DNA of 64,000 bases, taken from assembly GCF_014356525.2 (NCBI RefSeq), contig NC_052507.1, forward strand, positions 40,243,954 to 40,307,953. Direction: 5' to 3'. The notes beneath the pieces are model-generated. The model saw nothing but the letters and a program-made list of their open reading frames with translations. It searched no databases and was not told the origin of the DNA. The position numbers and the translations under genes were made by a program. Shown one piece after another: positions 45,210 through 57,640 of the stretch; within the stretch, counting starts at the first letter, position 1; each line of letters begins with the position of its first letter. Origin of the DNA: Nilaparvata lugens. Lineage: Eukaryota > Arthropoda > Insecta > Hemiptera > Delphacidae.

Positions 45210-48120
45210 GGCTTGCCATGGCTTACTTCAGCTTACTTCTATCTGTAGTAGGCTATGGGCTTGCAGTTGCTGAATTTTTCAATCGTTCTGTATTTTGTTT
45301 TTGTTGATTCCAGCTATTGATAGCATTTGGCGGCACAACATTCAGCCGTTATCCTTGACTTTAAAATTCCTGAGAGGCCAAAAAACGCTCTTCCGAGTAC
45401 GTCTGACAATTGAAAAAATAATTTCAAATATTTGTGAGAAACTTTCTCGCTTTCACCACCTACTTATCTTTTAAAAAAAAGTTTTTAGCATGTCGAAAAT
45501 TTCATGTTTTCTGCTCGAAATGTCTCCACATTGACGAACATAATAGTTAATTGAAAAATAACTTCAAGTTGGATAAAAATGATCCAGACACCAATAGAAA
45601 GGAGACATTCTCCTCGTTATTTTGATATGAAATTATTACGCATTACGACGCCCCATGATTCTGAGAAAAGTGATATTCAAAAGAAAAACAAATTTTCGCG
45701 ATGTTTCCAATTTTATCAAAAAAGTTAAATTTCCTTCTAATCCTTCAAACCTGGATCTTTTTTAGTACTACTAGGATATTCTACATCCAATTCTGACGTT
45801 GAATTGGGAATTTGAGAAAGTTGCAATTTTACACGATTTGGCAACTTTGTAATTTCTTCGAATGGAGGGCCAAGTCTCAATTCATTTTACACAAACTATA
45901 GTGTTTCGAATGCCATCATTCAAAACAGTCATCGACGTGAGGCAATAGTAGATGGGATGCTGCTGCATCTTATTGTTGAGAGAACATCATTTCCTAAGAG
46001 ATAAAATTATTGAATGGAATGTTGAAGAACCGATTTTGCACGAACTTCATTATATCTCCACTTATAAGTTCGAATGTATATTATACGTCATTTCTCCTTA
46101 AAGATCAGTCATTTCCAAAATTTTATTTGTGATAACTATCATACTTTCAATAGTTCTGTTGTTAGGATGATTGCATAGGAACCAGCTCCACTACCTCAAT
46201 ATCTGAAAGTGATGTGCTTGAAAATTTATCGTATAATATTCGTGAATCTGCAGTTCTTTTTATCTCTAGATAATATGATCCTCTACATACAATCTCATGA
46301 GTCTGGGTCACCTGTAGGCATCAGTATCTACTGTATTGTACGAGTATATCATTGAGCTAATGGGTTGGAAAGATTAGATTTTAATATTAAGTTGGGTTGG
46401 TTACAGTGTTGGATAACATATTTGACAAGAAATGCTAAAACTAGACATTTGGAACGCCGTATCATGTCAGAGAAATAAAAATTCAGCAAGAATATCCATG
46501 ATAAAAATTGTATAACCTAACCTATATTTAATATGTCTTTGTCTTCTATAAAAATACATAATCCAGATAAATCTTCTGTCTTGTAACATACAGAGGGCGT
46601 TTTGTTTCTAGTCTGTGCTCTCTTTCTGTGTCTCTTAAAAATGATAGAATTCGAAAATGAGCTTCCACCTAGTGAGTTGAGTTGCAACTTCGTCATAAAT
46701 TTGTAAGCAGCAGTGGTGAGAGAGCCTTGCGATTGCTTTTGTTTTTGAAGGAAGGAGGCAGATTGCCACGATGGGTGGCTTCAAGCAAAAGACTAGTCGT
46801 GCGTGGAGCATATTACGAGGGGTGATGAGATTAACGAGAGAGACTAGAAGAAAAATAGAGGGAGAAAGTGTGGTGGTTTGAGAAGGGATTGAGTGGTGGC
46901 AAAGAGTGGAGAAATTTGAGGTGTTGGAAAATTGTTTGGTGTACGCGCTATGAGGCAGGTAGCGAGTGAACAAAGAATGGTCTATGCTTTTCCCTCAGTT
47001 TTTCACTGCGAACCTCGCGTGATGTTTTGGGCCCTTTTCACCTCTCCCTGAAAGTGTGCAGAGGGAAGGGGATGAAATAAGACCCATGGTGGAGTAAGAA
47101 GAATGTTGGAGGAAACCGGAAATGGGGAAAAGAATGATGCAAGGTTTGCTAGATGAAGGAGGGCCCGGTCGCAAATCAATTACCGGGAACACGGGAACAG
47201 CTGATTGATTGTCGCTCGTCATCCCTGCTCCCCCTTCACGGTTTAGGGGGGGGATGCAGTGCTCCCCCTCACAGACCTCTAAACCTAACCTCCAAGACCG
47301 CAACACAGACCCAATAGCTGGCGCGGGAGGGAGCTGAGAACCTCCCTCGTGTCACGTTAACATACACAGCCGTTCCGGATCTGGCACAATTAATGACCCT
47401 GTAAAGTCTGATCCTGGGTAATCTATATTACCGGGTATTATGAGGAGAGTCATTCTTCCCATTTGAAAAATCACTGCCACCATCCGACTACAAGTGACGT
47501 GATTCGTCCAATCATTTCTCTTTTGCATGCCTTCAGCCCATTAAGCCACGAGTTGCTGGCGGTAAAGTATGAAGAATTGCTGTGACTAATAACAATAACT
47601 GAGCTCAGATTCAATCAGAATTCTATTTTTAATCCACACAAAGAATGAGTATTGAGGATTGTAATTTTCATAAAATTTTCAGTAAATGTTCAGCTATCAT
47701 CGAATCTACGTTGAAATTGTAGTATGTGATTTATTTCTATCTTCTCGTATTTTTATGTCAAATTTGAAAACTGTTCCTAGCTCTTCAGGATTTTTTTTGT
47801 ATTATGTTGACTGGTAACACAATTAATAGCAATCAGTTCTCCGTAGCATACATTGTACGGGCGTATGCTTGATGGAGGCTCCAATGAAGCAATGAGTTTC
47901 AAATTCATAATCACATAGTAGACTTCAACTGCATCGCAATCATTCTTTTATAATCCTCAATATTATATTCAGTTCTTATCTGGCAGTCGATGAGTTCGGT
48001 TCGGTGTTTATCAAAGCTGCAAAACAACTCTTAAACGTGTTACAGCGTATCGGCCGGTTCGTTCAACATTGAAGTAACGTTTGAAAGTGAATTTAATAGT
48101 TGTGTCTTTCGTGACAAGAC
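45210..48120. other. No gene recognised, about 2.9 kb
   Basis: AT-rich DNA with short ORFs. A purine-rich patch at 46720-46960 resembles in composition the one near 44 kb, and a GC-richer stretch lies at 47200-47340. No domain or RNA gene can be supported. Confidence 0.4.
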
Positions 48121-48129
48121 TGATGAAAA

Positions 48130-48492
48130 ACGGATGGCTCCATGCTAGGCGTCTCAGAAAAACCCGAAAGAAATTGATAGAAATTTCCAAGACACAATGA
48201 TCTACTAGAAAGAACAGTTAACGCAAGAAACGCGCATCCTTTTCAACAAGGCGAAGACTAAGATCAAGGAGAAGAAGATGGCCTCCGTATGGACAAACGA
48301 TGGCCATGTGATGGCTAAAAGGAATCCTTCATCACGTCCATTCCGAGCCAGATGTCTGCTGGTCCTTCAGGACAACACGCTCCCAGCTGCTGACGCCACT
48401 GGAGGCGGCGCCGCCCCCACCCCCGCCGACGCACACGATATAGCTGCTCAACCGCCGCCGTCTCCGCCACATACAACCACCGTCAGTCAATA
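48130..48492 (+). pseudogene. LINE ORF1 fragment, FP25K-C-like domain
   Basis: After a start in a neighbouring frame (NGWLHARRLRK), the frame from about 48165 reads IDRNFQDTMIY, an in-frame TAG, then EQLTQETRILFNKAKTKIKE, KKMASVWTNDGHVMAKRNPS and SRPFRARC. This is the layout of the C-terminal domain shared by baculovirus FP25K and many insect LINE ORF1 proteins (E.LT...R.LF..A, then VW...G.V..K.....P.R). A Pro/Ala-rich tail runs to the stop at 48492. The stop and the frame change mark it as a relic. The 71-codon ATG ORF at 48278-48493 is only its last part. Which LINE it came from is unknown. Confidence 0.65.
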
Positions 48493-48529
48493 GATAAGTG
48501 CTCAAACTCAAGTTAACAACACAATCCAA

Positions 48530-49248
48530 CTATTTATTTCAAATTATACATAAACTATTTATCAAAAAAACAATATATAAATTCAAGATCCAGTTATATA
48601 ACCGCCAAACAAGAGTTGTCAAACCCATCAATTAAATCAATCAATCAATCAATCAAATCAATTCATTTTCCATTTTTACAATATATACAGAGCATGAAAT
48701 TACCATAGTTATTGAAATAATTATCATATAACTGAAAAATCCCAATCATACCCTGATGAACATTACAAAAAAATCAAATATATATGGAAAATGATCCCAA
48801 AGGGCAGAAAAAAACTACTTAAAATAAAAAAATAGTGCTACAGCTAACAAAGCAAATTAAGAAAGAGCAAAAAACCTAAAAAGACAAGTAAAAGAGGAAA
48901 GAGAACTTCAGTATCAGTTCAACATTATTAAAATACTAACAATATTACATTATACACAATAACATTACAAACTGAAATAAAAAATGTCGCACTTACCAGT
49001 TGTAAAAAAAGTGTACTACTGTGCAAGCCTGCAGTTCAAACAATATTTTCATAATAACCGGAAACATCTTCATGTATCATATGACTATGTAATAATCTGC
49101 AGAAAGTTGTCTTCTGCCTACACCTTTTGATGTCCACAGGAAGCCTATTAAAAAACGTCGGTGCTAGAAAAGTGAAGAATTTTTTGATTGACCCAATCAT
49201 AGTGCAACGCAGTAAACCCAGTATAAATCTTGTATAAGAGTATGCCAT
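48530..49248 (-). mobile_element. LINE 3' part: RT C-terminus and 3' UTR
   Basis: The minus-strand frame 49248-49036 encodes FLAPTFFNRLPVDIKRC, matching the C-terminal region of the LINE at 34.5 kb (LAPTFHNLLPVHIK). Below it is an AT-rich 3' UTR to an AAATAAATA near 48530, and the (AATC)n stretch at 48632-48658 lies in between. It abuts the plus-strand ORF1 relic tail to tail. Confidence 0.55.
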
Positions 49249-51519
49249 TAGACTGATAGTGATATAACATAAGTAATTGAATTAACTGGTAATTGCTTTA
49301 AAGATACAGGGTATATAAGATAACATACAATATAATGATAATGTATGATGTAGTATTGCTGTATGATCTGGATAAAAAGAGCAGTGGACTTTGGTAATAA
49401 ATTAATGAAACAACTAAGAGTGTTATTTCTGAATTTAACCCAATCATACATAAAGTTTCAAATGATTGTTGTACATTCAAAATTGATCAGAAATTGAATG
49501 CAAAACGATCATTAAAGTTACTGGTAGCTAGATAGCTTATGGAAAATTAATTAATATATGAATACTAGGAAAGGTCAATGCCAAATGAGAACAATAGGTT
49601 TCTAATCATACAAGATTATATTTTGATAAATCAAAGATTGGTGCAAGATAAAAACTTGAACATACAAAAGTTCTAGAAGTGCAAGTAAAAATATACTGAG
49701 TCAAGAATGAATGACAATAATAATTCAATTGATGAAATTCAAAAAATTAATATCTACACTTTAAAATGTGATGTTTTTTTTACATGTGAGCAATCACCAA
49801 TCAATGTGATGCTAAAGTTTCTTAATACTTCTGAGTTGTAGTTACAAGTAAGTAAAATTTCAAATAAAATAGATGAAAATTATAGTATTGGAAAATATTA
49901 AAAAGATTGAGTGTGAAAACCTTCTAATAAAAATTGATATAAGTGATGTTACTGGAATGCAATTTCAACGAGAAATACATGAAACGAATTTTGATTATGA
50001 ATCAAATTTCATTTCCCTTCCATTTATAAAATGGCAAATAAGTATTTACATTTAGGAAGAAGAATAAGAACAAAGAGAGCATTTATTTATTTGTGCTTAC
50101 TCAGCCAGCTGTGGGTAGCTGTATTCAGTTGCCAGCAAGCAGCCCTAGGTTTAACACTACTCCACGATGTGATTATTCACTCCAAGTTTCTTTCTTTTCA
50201 TTTTGTTAAGTGATTTTGAATTTTTCGACATATGAAAATATTTGTATATAAGCTATACTCAAACCCGCTATTCAAGGTAAACTATTTGTTATACTTTTTT
50301 ATTATATTTAAGGTTGTTCATTCTGAGAGTTGACTAACTTCAAAAGTAATTCACTCAAGTAAAATAGAAATGTTATTATCAATTTGTGTTCATAAATATT
50401 ATGTCGTATAGTTCATTGGGAAAAGTAATTACCGTATCAATAGTTTTCTTAAGCGTTATAACTGGATTATTAACTTAATGTAAAAGTAGAGTGTATAATT
50501 AGACTACGTTACAATTCAAAGGGTTAAAGTCCGAATGTACTAGAGATAATCATTCATACCAATGTAATAATTGAATTGTTCCTTTTAGAAAGATAAGTAT
50601 TATGTTCAAGATTTAGAAATTATTCTTGGCTGTTTTATTTCACAGCGGTCCATGTTTGTGGCAAACTAATTTACTACTGACTATGGAAGAACGATCCTTG
50701 TTAATGCCAAATCAATCCACAATTATGAATAGGAGACAAGGGACTCCAAGTGCATCATACGAGGAACATGTTAAAACGGATATGGAGGATAGGAAATAAT
50801 TACCAAGCTGTGTTTTCTTTTAAGCAATTATGGAACATCTTTACCAAATACTCTGTGACATAACTCGGTACCGAGGTAATGTGACAATCAAATTATATTT
50901 TCCGGCATTGACATTCATGAAAGACTTAAACAAATAAATGGGCCCATCATCAATTTAGAATAAGGTAATTGTCATGTATATGGAATTTTGTAAAGTGGTA
51001 ATCTTTTTTTTATAATGAATTTCTAAACATTCATTGTGTTTGATTGAATTTTTCCTGAATTCATTCCATTAGATGAGAATACCGAATAATTAGTAATAGG
51101 GTTTCCTTGATACTGATTATCAATAATTTATAAATTATTTCAATATTTTTAGAAAATCGTTGTCTCAACAAAATTTTTTTTCAACTCAAAATTTCTTTTC
51201 AAAACCCATACGACAGCGATTTCATACAATACTGATAATACAATCTTGAGAGTGACTTATAATGCAGTTAGTACTTATAGTGCAGTTAATGAAAGTATAA
51301 TTGAATCAAATTGTAAAACATGAATTAATCTTCAAAATTAGATGTAATATTTGAATACTGAGATACTAAAGATAATATGTAATGTTACAAAGATTCTTGT
51401 GAGTCCAGATTGGAGAATAGACTTAAGAACAAATTGATTGAGGCTGTTAAAATTGAATTGATTAACTAGAGTTTGTAAAACAGGCTTGGAATTGCTGAAC
51501 GTGAACATTCATTATAAAA
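49249..51519. other. No gene recognised
   Basis: AT-rich; short ORFs only. Confidence 0.4.
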
Positions 51520-51661
51520 ATTCTTACAAAACCAAACAAGGGAATGGAACTAAGAATCACAATAATTGAAGCTGAAAATTGTAAAAAAGATTCTTACAAA
51601 TCCAAACAAGGGAATGGAACTAAGAAACAAAATAATTGAAGCTGATAATTGTAATCAAAAG
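51520..51661 (+). repeat. Tandem duplication, two units of about 71 bp
   Basis: ATTCTTACAAAACCAAACAA and the following ~50 bases occur at 51520 and again at 51590 with a handful of differences. Confidence 0.9.
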
Positions 51662-51951
51662 TCAAATTGTAATAACTTTGACTAGACTGAAAGATTCACA
51701 AAAATTTTATGTACAAAATACATGATAATTCAGGTTTGAGCCAGTGAATGGCAATGTGAAAAAAGTTGCTAAATATCAAAATGACAATGAAGATGGCCTA
51801 ATGAATAAATGGTCAATAAAATCTGATTTTTAGGTTAACTATTTTGAAAATCAAAAACAGTGGATAATACGTATATGTAAAAGGAAAGGTGAATTAAATA
51901 CAAAATACTTAGCTCAATGTAAGGTTAGCAGCTTCAAAGTGCCAAGAGATA

Positions 51952-51977
51952 GGACATGTCCAGGCCAGGACATGTCG
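51952..51977. promoter_or_regulatory. p53-type paired decamer
   Basis: GGACATGTCC (51952-51961), six bases, then GGACATGTCG (51968-51977). The first fits RRRCWWGYYY perfectly and the second at 9 of 10 positions; two such decamers spaced 0-13 bp apart form the known p53-family binding site. There is no nearby gene or start site, so function is unproven. Confidence 0.3.
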
Positions 51978-53572
51978 ATGGGAAGCTGCAGCAGAGGCAG
52001 GACTACCAGAGGAGCAAATGCTCTCACGAATCAAGAGAAATATGGAGTTGAGCGAGGATCCAAAATGATGAAGTCGTTCCAAGGGAAGAAAAGCGGCAAC
52101 AATGTGGCTATTAGTGATTAACAGCTACGACGCAGTAAGTCGCAGTGCAACGTGATGCAACAGCGAGACAATCTTATGTGAAGAACTTGGAGCACAACTT
52201 AAATTTGTAAAAAGTGAGTTAGAATTGCAGAACGAATGTTTGAGAGATGCAATTTGATTGAAATTCATTGAAACCTGAGTCCAAAGTAACTTGGAAAAAC
52301 ACTTGAGTAGCCATGAAACATGTAGTTGCAATGCACTGAATTGAAAGTTATGAGAATTTATGACTTCGAAGTTTAAAACTCAAGATTGATTGTTGACTTG
52401 ATTGAAGACACTTTATAACATTTGAAAAGTGATCTGAAGATTGAGATTGAGTGCAAAAGAACGGCTTCAACTTGAAAAATGCAAAGCTACATGATCTCTG
52501 GACAAAGCGAGTTGGAGCAAAAAACGAACGAAGTTTACGAGAGACGAAGCAGGGGGTAAAGCAGTATTGTACAACACAAAACCAAAAAATCAAGCTATAA
52601 AAGTTTAGACCTGAAAACAACCTAAATAGGACAATTGACGGAAATCTTTAAAAAATATGCAATGTATTCTAAAGCTATAAATGAAGAAAGAATGACGAAA
52701 AACAAGAGCGATCAACAAGTCAGCTGATTAAAGTAAAGTTGGCAGCAGAAGCGCGCCAAGATTCAAAAACTGCCAGCGCGACTACAACTACAAAGAAGCT
52801 GAAGTGAAGAATGGACGGCAGACGAAATCTAACAAATGCATTGAATCTCCCCAGTCGTACAGCGTGAAGCTGAAAAATTATAATTTATAATTATGAAAAA
52901 TTATAATTATTTTTCTAATGGAAAATGCAAGAGATTTTTGATTAGAAGATAATATTTAGAATTCTTTTCCCTGTTACATTTTTGTTAAATCTACGTTAAA
53001 TCATTTTGTAAGAACTGAATTCAACGTAAATTATGTCACTTGACAATTGACTCGTCTGATTAATGAGTTGATTAAAATGATGATGAGGAGAGAGAGCTTC
53101 ATAGCTGAGCACTAAAGAGTGAACTTTCGTTTTTATCTCTTTCAATTTGTAACGAATCAAAATACTGGTTATAAATTTGATACTGTAAATATATTTTTCC
53201 ATTATATTTCTATTCCTGGGAAATCTGCCAATAACTCATATTCAGTAAAATTTTATTGTAATAATGTTTGATAGTTTTGTTTTTCCTCTCTCTTGACAAC
53301 GAGTCAAATATTGATAATCAGATTCCCTTGAATATATATTTTATTTCACTGGTTCTATCTCTGGAAAGTTCTCAATTAACTTAGGTTTTATTTTTGTTCA
53401 TCTTTTTTTGTGTACTTGGAATTTTTTAAAATCTTTCAGCTGCTCTGAAATCTATTATTTCCTTCACTTTATATAAATTAATATTCAACTTTCAAGCGGC
53501 TTTACATCGTTTTTGTTTTTTTCTAAATTCTAAATAATGTGAGCTGGCCGGTGCACTGATGAGATATAGAAG
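51978..53572. other. No gene recognised
   Basis: AT-rich. The right-hand end probably includes the LINE 5' UTR, whose limit I cannot place. Confidence 0.4.
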
Positions 53573-54539
53573 ATGGTCATGGATAAGGATGATCATCTCG
53601 AGCGACCGATTATTGACTGTTTTGAGTTCAATAGTATTGTAGATTAGAATGCTTTCAATGATACCAGTGGTGATTGTCGTGGGTCAAATAGTTTTAGGGT
53701 GTTGCATCTAAATATTCGTAGTTGCAATAGAAATTTTGACGAGTTATTAATTTTATTGCATGGAAACAAAACCAAATATAGCTGTATTATATTAACAGAA
53801 GCCTGGCTTAGAGATGATAGTGACCTTGTGAGTATTGCTTCGTTCCTGCAAAACAGTATCAATCAGTGTGATGGTATTGTCGTATATATCAATGAATTTT
53901 TATCAGTAACTAGTAGCCAGCTGATTGTGGGAGGAGTACTGTATTTTATCGCAGCCCGTCTTCATCGCTATCAGTTTTTAACAACAGACTGGAGGATTTA
54001 TTCAGTCCTGCGACGCTAAATCAATGGAGCTTGAAAATCATTGCCCCAATTCACAAGAAGAGCGTTACCTGGATATCTTATATGAGAATGGGTTTGTAGC
54101 ATGCATTGATAAAGTAACTCGTCCCACAAGCAATACCTGTATAGATCGCTTTTTCATCTCACTTGCTAAAAACTGCTTTGCTTACTCTTCAATACTGAAG
54201 ACAGACATAACTGATCACTACATCACATTCCTCAATATCAATTCAAACGATCCAAAAACAAACAACTCTAATCAAAACTACTATACGCAAATAAACTGGC
54301 CAAATATAACAGATTCCCTTAAGAACGAAACCTGGCAAAGAGTATTAGAATCAACTGATGTAGATACCGCTTCCATCAATTTCAATTGCAATATACTGGA
54401 AATATTGAAGAAAAATACAACTATGTTCACAAAGCAAAAAGCAGAAAGTTCAAGCCTTGGATTTACGGGTGATCTTCTGTCATCCATACGCCGCCTTGAC
54501 AAACTAGCTAAAGAGGCCAGAGCAAACCCACAAAATGTA
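53573..54539 (+). pseudogene. LINE ORF2 endonuclease part
   Basis: The likely start is ATG at 53573 (MVMDKDDHLERP), with an in-frame TAG at codon 25 (53645-53647). The frame then continues NAFNDTSGDCRG and VLHLNIRSCNRNFDELL, ILTEAWLRDDSDL and INQCDGIVVYI, the first half of an AP-type endonuclease. An indel region near 53940-54024 switches frame to YLDILYENGFVACIDKVTRP, NTCIDRFFI and TDITDHYITFL, the second half (the usual SDH position reads TDH). It ends at SLGFTGDLLSSIRRLDKLAK and reaches the LTR junction in frame. Confidence 0.8.
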
Positions 54540-56512
54540 TGTAACGTTTGAAATTCGGATGGATAAATAAAAATTGCTATTTGAAGAAATTTATAGGTCT
54601 AAATGGAATAATAGGCTAATATCGCCAAAGATGATAATGCTTAAAGATTAGATAATATCAGGCATCATGGCTAAATTTACAACAGCCGAATAGAAATGAA
54701 AATAATTTCTGCTACCTATATAATATTATATAAAATATTGAAAATTTGAGGTTAGGCGTAAAACATCTACTGATCGGTGACCTAATGATCGACTGAGTCG
54801 CATAACGTAGAATCTGACCAAACACCTTGGCAGAAAATTATTGTAACGAAATGGTATTCAACTTGAGGAACCAAAGGTTCCACGTGGCTAATTATTGTAA
54901 TATAAGAAACAACCTATGATCTGTAAAAAATTACTTTGCATGTAAAAAACGTATTAAAAAACCCAGACAAAAATAATTAAATGTATTAAGGAAGTAGGAG
55001 GTTCCTAGGCGCATGAATACTATGATGATTTGCATGCACCAATCAAATGGTAGCAATTGATAGGCGGTAATAGTGAGCCGATTCAAATATATTTGTATAT
55101 ATTTCTACAAATGATAAGAATTTATGAATTATTGTTGTACAGTTTATGTTTTGGATATGGCCCGAAGGCAAATAAATTATTAAAGATGTAACATAAGTAA
55201 TAATTTGATAGTTAGGTACGGTCTATTTGAGCCATGAATGGCAGAGGAACAGATTATTCAAATTTTATGTAAATTTGGAAATCAGAAATGAAAATTGTAA
55301 ATTAGAAAAGAGAACTTCCCCACTTGCCTGCCAACCACCACCATGAGATGTCACCAAAAATTATAGAGCGCAATATCTTACTGTACCTTTTAATAACTTA
55401 AAGTTAAATTGAATTACTAAATTTTCTCATAAGACTTTGTGATGCTATTGTGAAGCAAGAGTCATTTAAATAATTTTTAATCCCTTGGAAGAGACGACTT
55501 CGGCTACAAATAATCCAAGACCACCGGGAGTTTGGATCGCCATCAGCAGCTCATCGAAAATTCCAGCACGTGAGTGAATAATATTTGAAATAGTGATAGG
55601 GCGCCCTCAGTGCTTCGAAATGAAATAAGAAATCAAAGCTAGCTCGTCGAAAGGGTTTTATAAATTAAGAAATTGGTAAAAATACTTGCGCAAGTTTAAA
55701 GATAGTATAAAAGGTATTTTATTAGATAGTAATGAGTCAATCCATATATCAAAAGATACATCAATCAAAAGAATACTAAGTTCTATGCTGATAATACAAT
55801 GTTCATATGATCATTAATTTCTATAATATAATTTGCGATAATATAATGTCGCTCTGATTCACTAGATGAATTGATCTATCTATTCCGTCAGGTGCCGAAT
55901 CTCGCACCCTGAGATAAAAAATATTTATTATAAAGAAATCTATTGGAAACCATAGAATTTAATATATATTTGGATTATTGGTTTGTCAATTTATCATGCT
56001 CTGATTTAAGAAATTTATATTTGAAATAGATTGTCCAAGTCGACAAGTATCAGCAAGTTGATATCGAAGCTACATGCAAATAAATGCATATGATCATGAA
56101 ATGAAAGCACATGGTAGCGTTTCGTGCTATAGAACTTAAAAAATAGTATTAACCTGTGATATTTTATTGATTTTGATTATTGTTTTGTTTTATATTATAT
56201 ATTTCTGTCGCTCTATATATTCTTGCTTTGATTTATTTTTGAGATATTTGTTAATATATGTATCAAATTTTTATGGTGTACGATTCATTTTATTCCTCAA
56301 TACTATAGGATATAAGTTTTATATATATATTTTATAAGTTACCAGTATTATTGTGAAAGCTCATGTCCGGGCCTATGAAGATTTCAGGGAGATTAATATA
56401 TCCTAGTAAAACCACGACCAGATTTTTATAATTATTAAAATAACTCTCTTGCTCTACCGATTGACGCCAAGAAGGAGGCTAATCGTTATTAATTATAAAG
56501 AATAACGTGACA
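54540..56512 (+). mobile_element. Solo LTR, 1,973 bp, TSD TGTA
   Basis: Begins TGTAACGTTTG (54540) and ends AATAACGTGACA (56512), with near-matching inverted ends TGTAACG and TGTCACG. It is flanked by TGTA at 54536-54539 and 56513-56516. No second LTR, PBS or coding interior is present, so it is what remains after LTR-LTR recombination. A TATAAAAGG at 55706-55714 suggests plus orientation, weakly. Removing 1,977 bp (LTR plus one TGTA) rejoins the LINE frame. It differs from the 2.4-kb LTRs at 11-20 kb, so a second family is present. Confidence 0.9.
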
Positions 56513-56516
56513 TGTA

Positions 56517-57184
56517 TTAATTAATTCAAAATATAAAATATATAGAAATACACTGAAGTCATTAATCAAACGCGCGAAATTTGATTATTATAAAAATAAA
56601 ATACAAGAATCTAACGGGGATCCTAGGAAATTCTGGGACATTGTCAACGATGTTGCGGGAGGGCCTGCAGGTGAATCAAAATTTCCCTGGAATGCATTTG
56701 AGGGACATAGTAACACTGCACCCCCCTCTTCCGAAGATATCAAACAAATAGGTAATGAGTTCAATAGGTATTATGTATCTCTCGACCCCGCCGGTCCACT
56801 TGTGGTGGACGACGCTGACCACGCCGCTGATTCTATGTTGTGGCTGCGACACGGCAGGAGCTTATTGAGGTGGTAGGTAGCATTAAGGGCAACTCGGCGC
56901 CGGGCTGGGATAATGTACCGCCAAAATTTATTAAAAACAATATTGCCACTTTGGTTACTCCCTTGCTTCTTATAGTTAACCTCAGTTCCAACACAAATAA
57001 ATTTCCAAAACCTTGTAAGATAGTCAAAGTGGTACCAATCTATAAATCTGGTCAAAAAAACCTCACATCTAATTACAGACCTAATTCTCTGCTTTGCACC
57101 TTATTTAAGATCATTGAAAAATACAATGAAATTACAATAAAAGAGGCTGAGGGATGCAGTGTTGCTAACTACGAAAAAAGATAG
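56517..57184 (+). pseudogene. LINE ORF2 continuation, first RT blocks
   Basis: The first codons after the junction read LINSKYKIYRNTLKSLIKRA and KFDYYKNKIQESNGDPRKFW, the usual connector between endonuclease and RT. The frame ends at a TAG near 56876 after a frame change near 56835. The new frame (to 57184) has ATRQELIEVVGSIKGNSAPG, WDNVPPKFIK, KIVKVVPIYKSGQKNLTSNY and LLCTLFKIIEKY (RT blocks 0-2). It then passes directly into unrelated C-terminal sequence, so motifs A-C with the catalytic Asp residues are deleted. Confidence 0.8.
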
Positions 57185-57640
57185 TCACATGGTTGCTTGA
57201 TATTGGTAGGGAGGCATCAGAAGCCCTCATAAACTCGCCTTGTATGTAGATCCTGATTCAAACTCTGTTAACTCCGTTACTGTGATGCAGCACTCTGAAA
57301 ATTATAATAAGTAATTTAAAAACTTTAGGAGATACAACATAATACTATAGTAATCTTTGATAAAAAACCCACGACATCATGCTCTGTTTATGAAAAAAAC
57401 GAATAATAATTTATTTTCTTCATCTCTCTATATTCCCAATATTGTAAAAATTAAGTGAGAATTCTGCAGGATTTTTTATTTTACAGTTATTATAGATAGG
57501 AAATCTTTCCCCACACACGGACCAATAGTCTATGTGGGGAAATAGTTATTTCCTGAAAATATGTATCATTGAATTGTAATGTGAATGTTTCACTAATGTA
57601 TTTCTTTATGAATATAAATTGAATTGAATTGAATTATATT

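Larger units (their letters stand above)
53573..57640 (+). mobile_element. LINE split by a solo LTR
   Basis: LINE sequence occupies 53573-54539 and 56517-57640, with a foreign solo LTR between. The 3' end has a UTR and a (GAATT)-type tail at about 57616-57636. The RT is internally deleted after its first blocks, so about 1 kb of coding sequence is missing near 57130. It belongs to the CR1/Jockey group by motif style. Confidence 0.85.

Noticed and set aside
48632..48662. (AATC)n as the tail of the plus-strand LINE ORF1 relic
   Set aside because: No ORF2 lies between, and the minus-strand LINE 3' UTR covers the spot. The AATC tail at 5.75 kb is in the other orientation.
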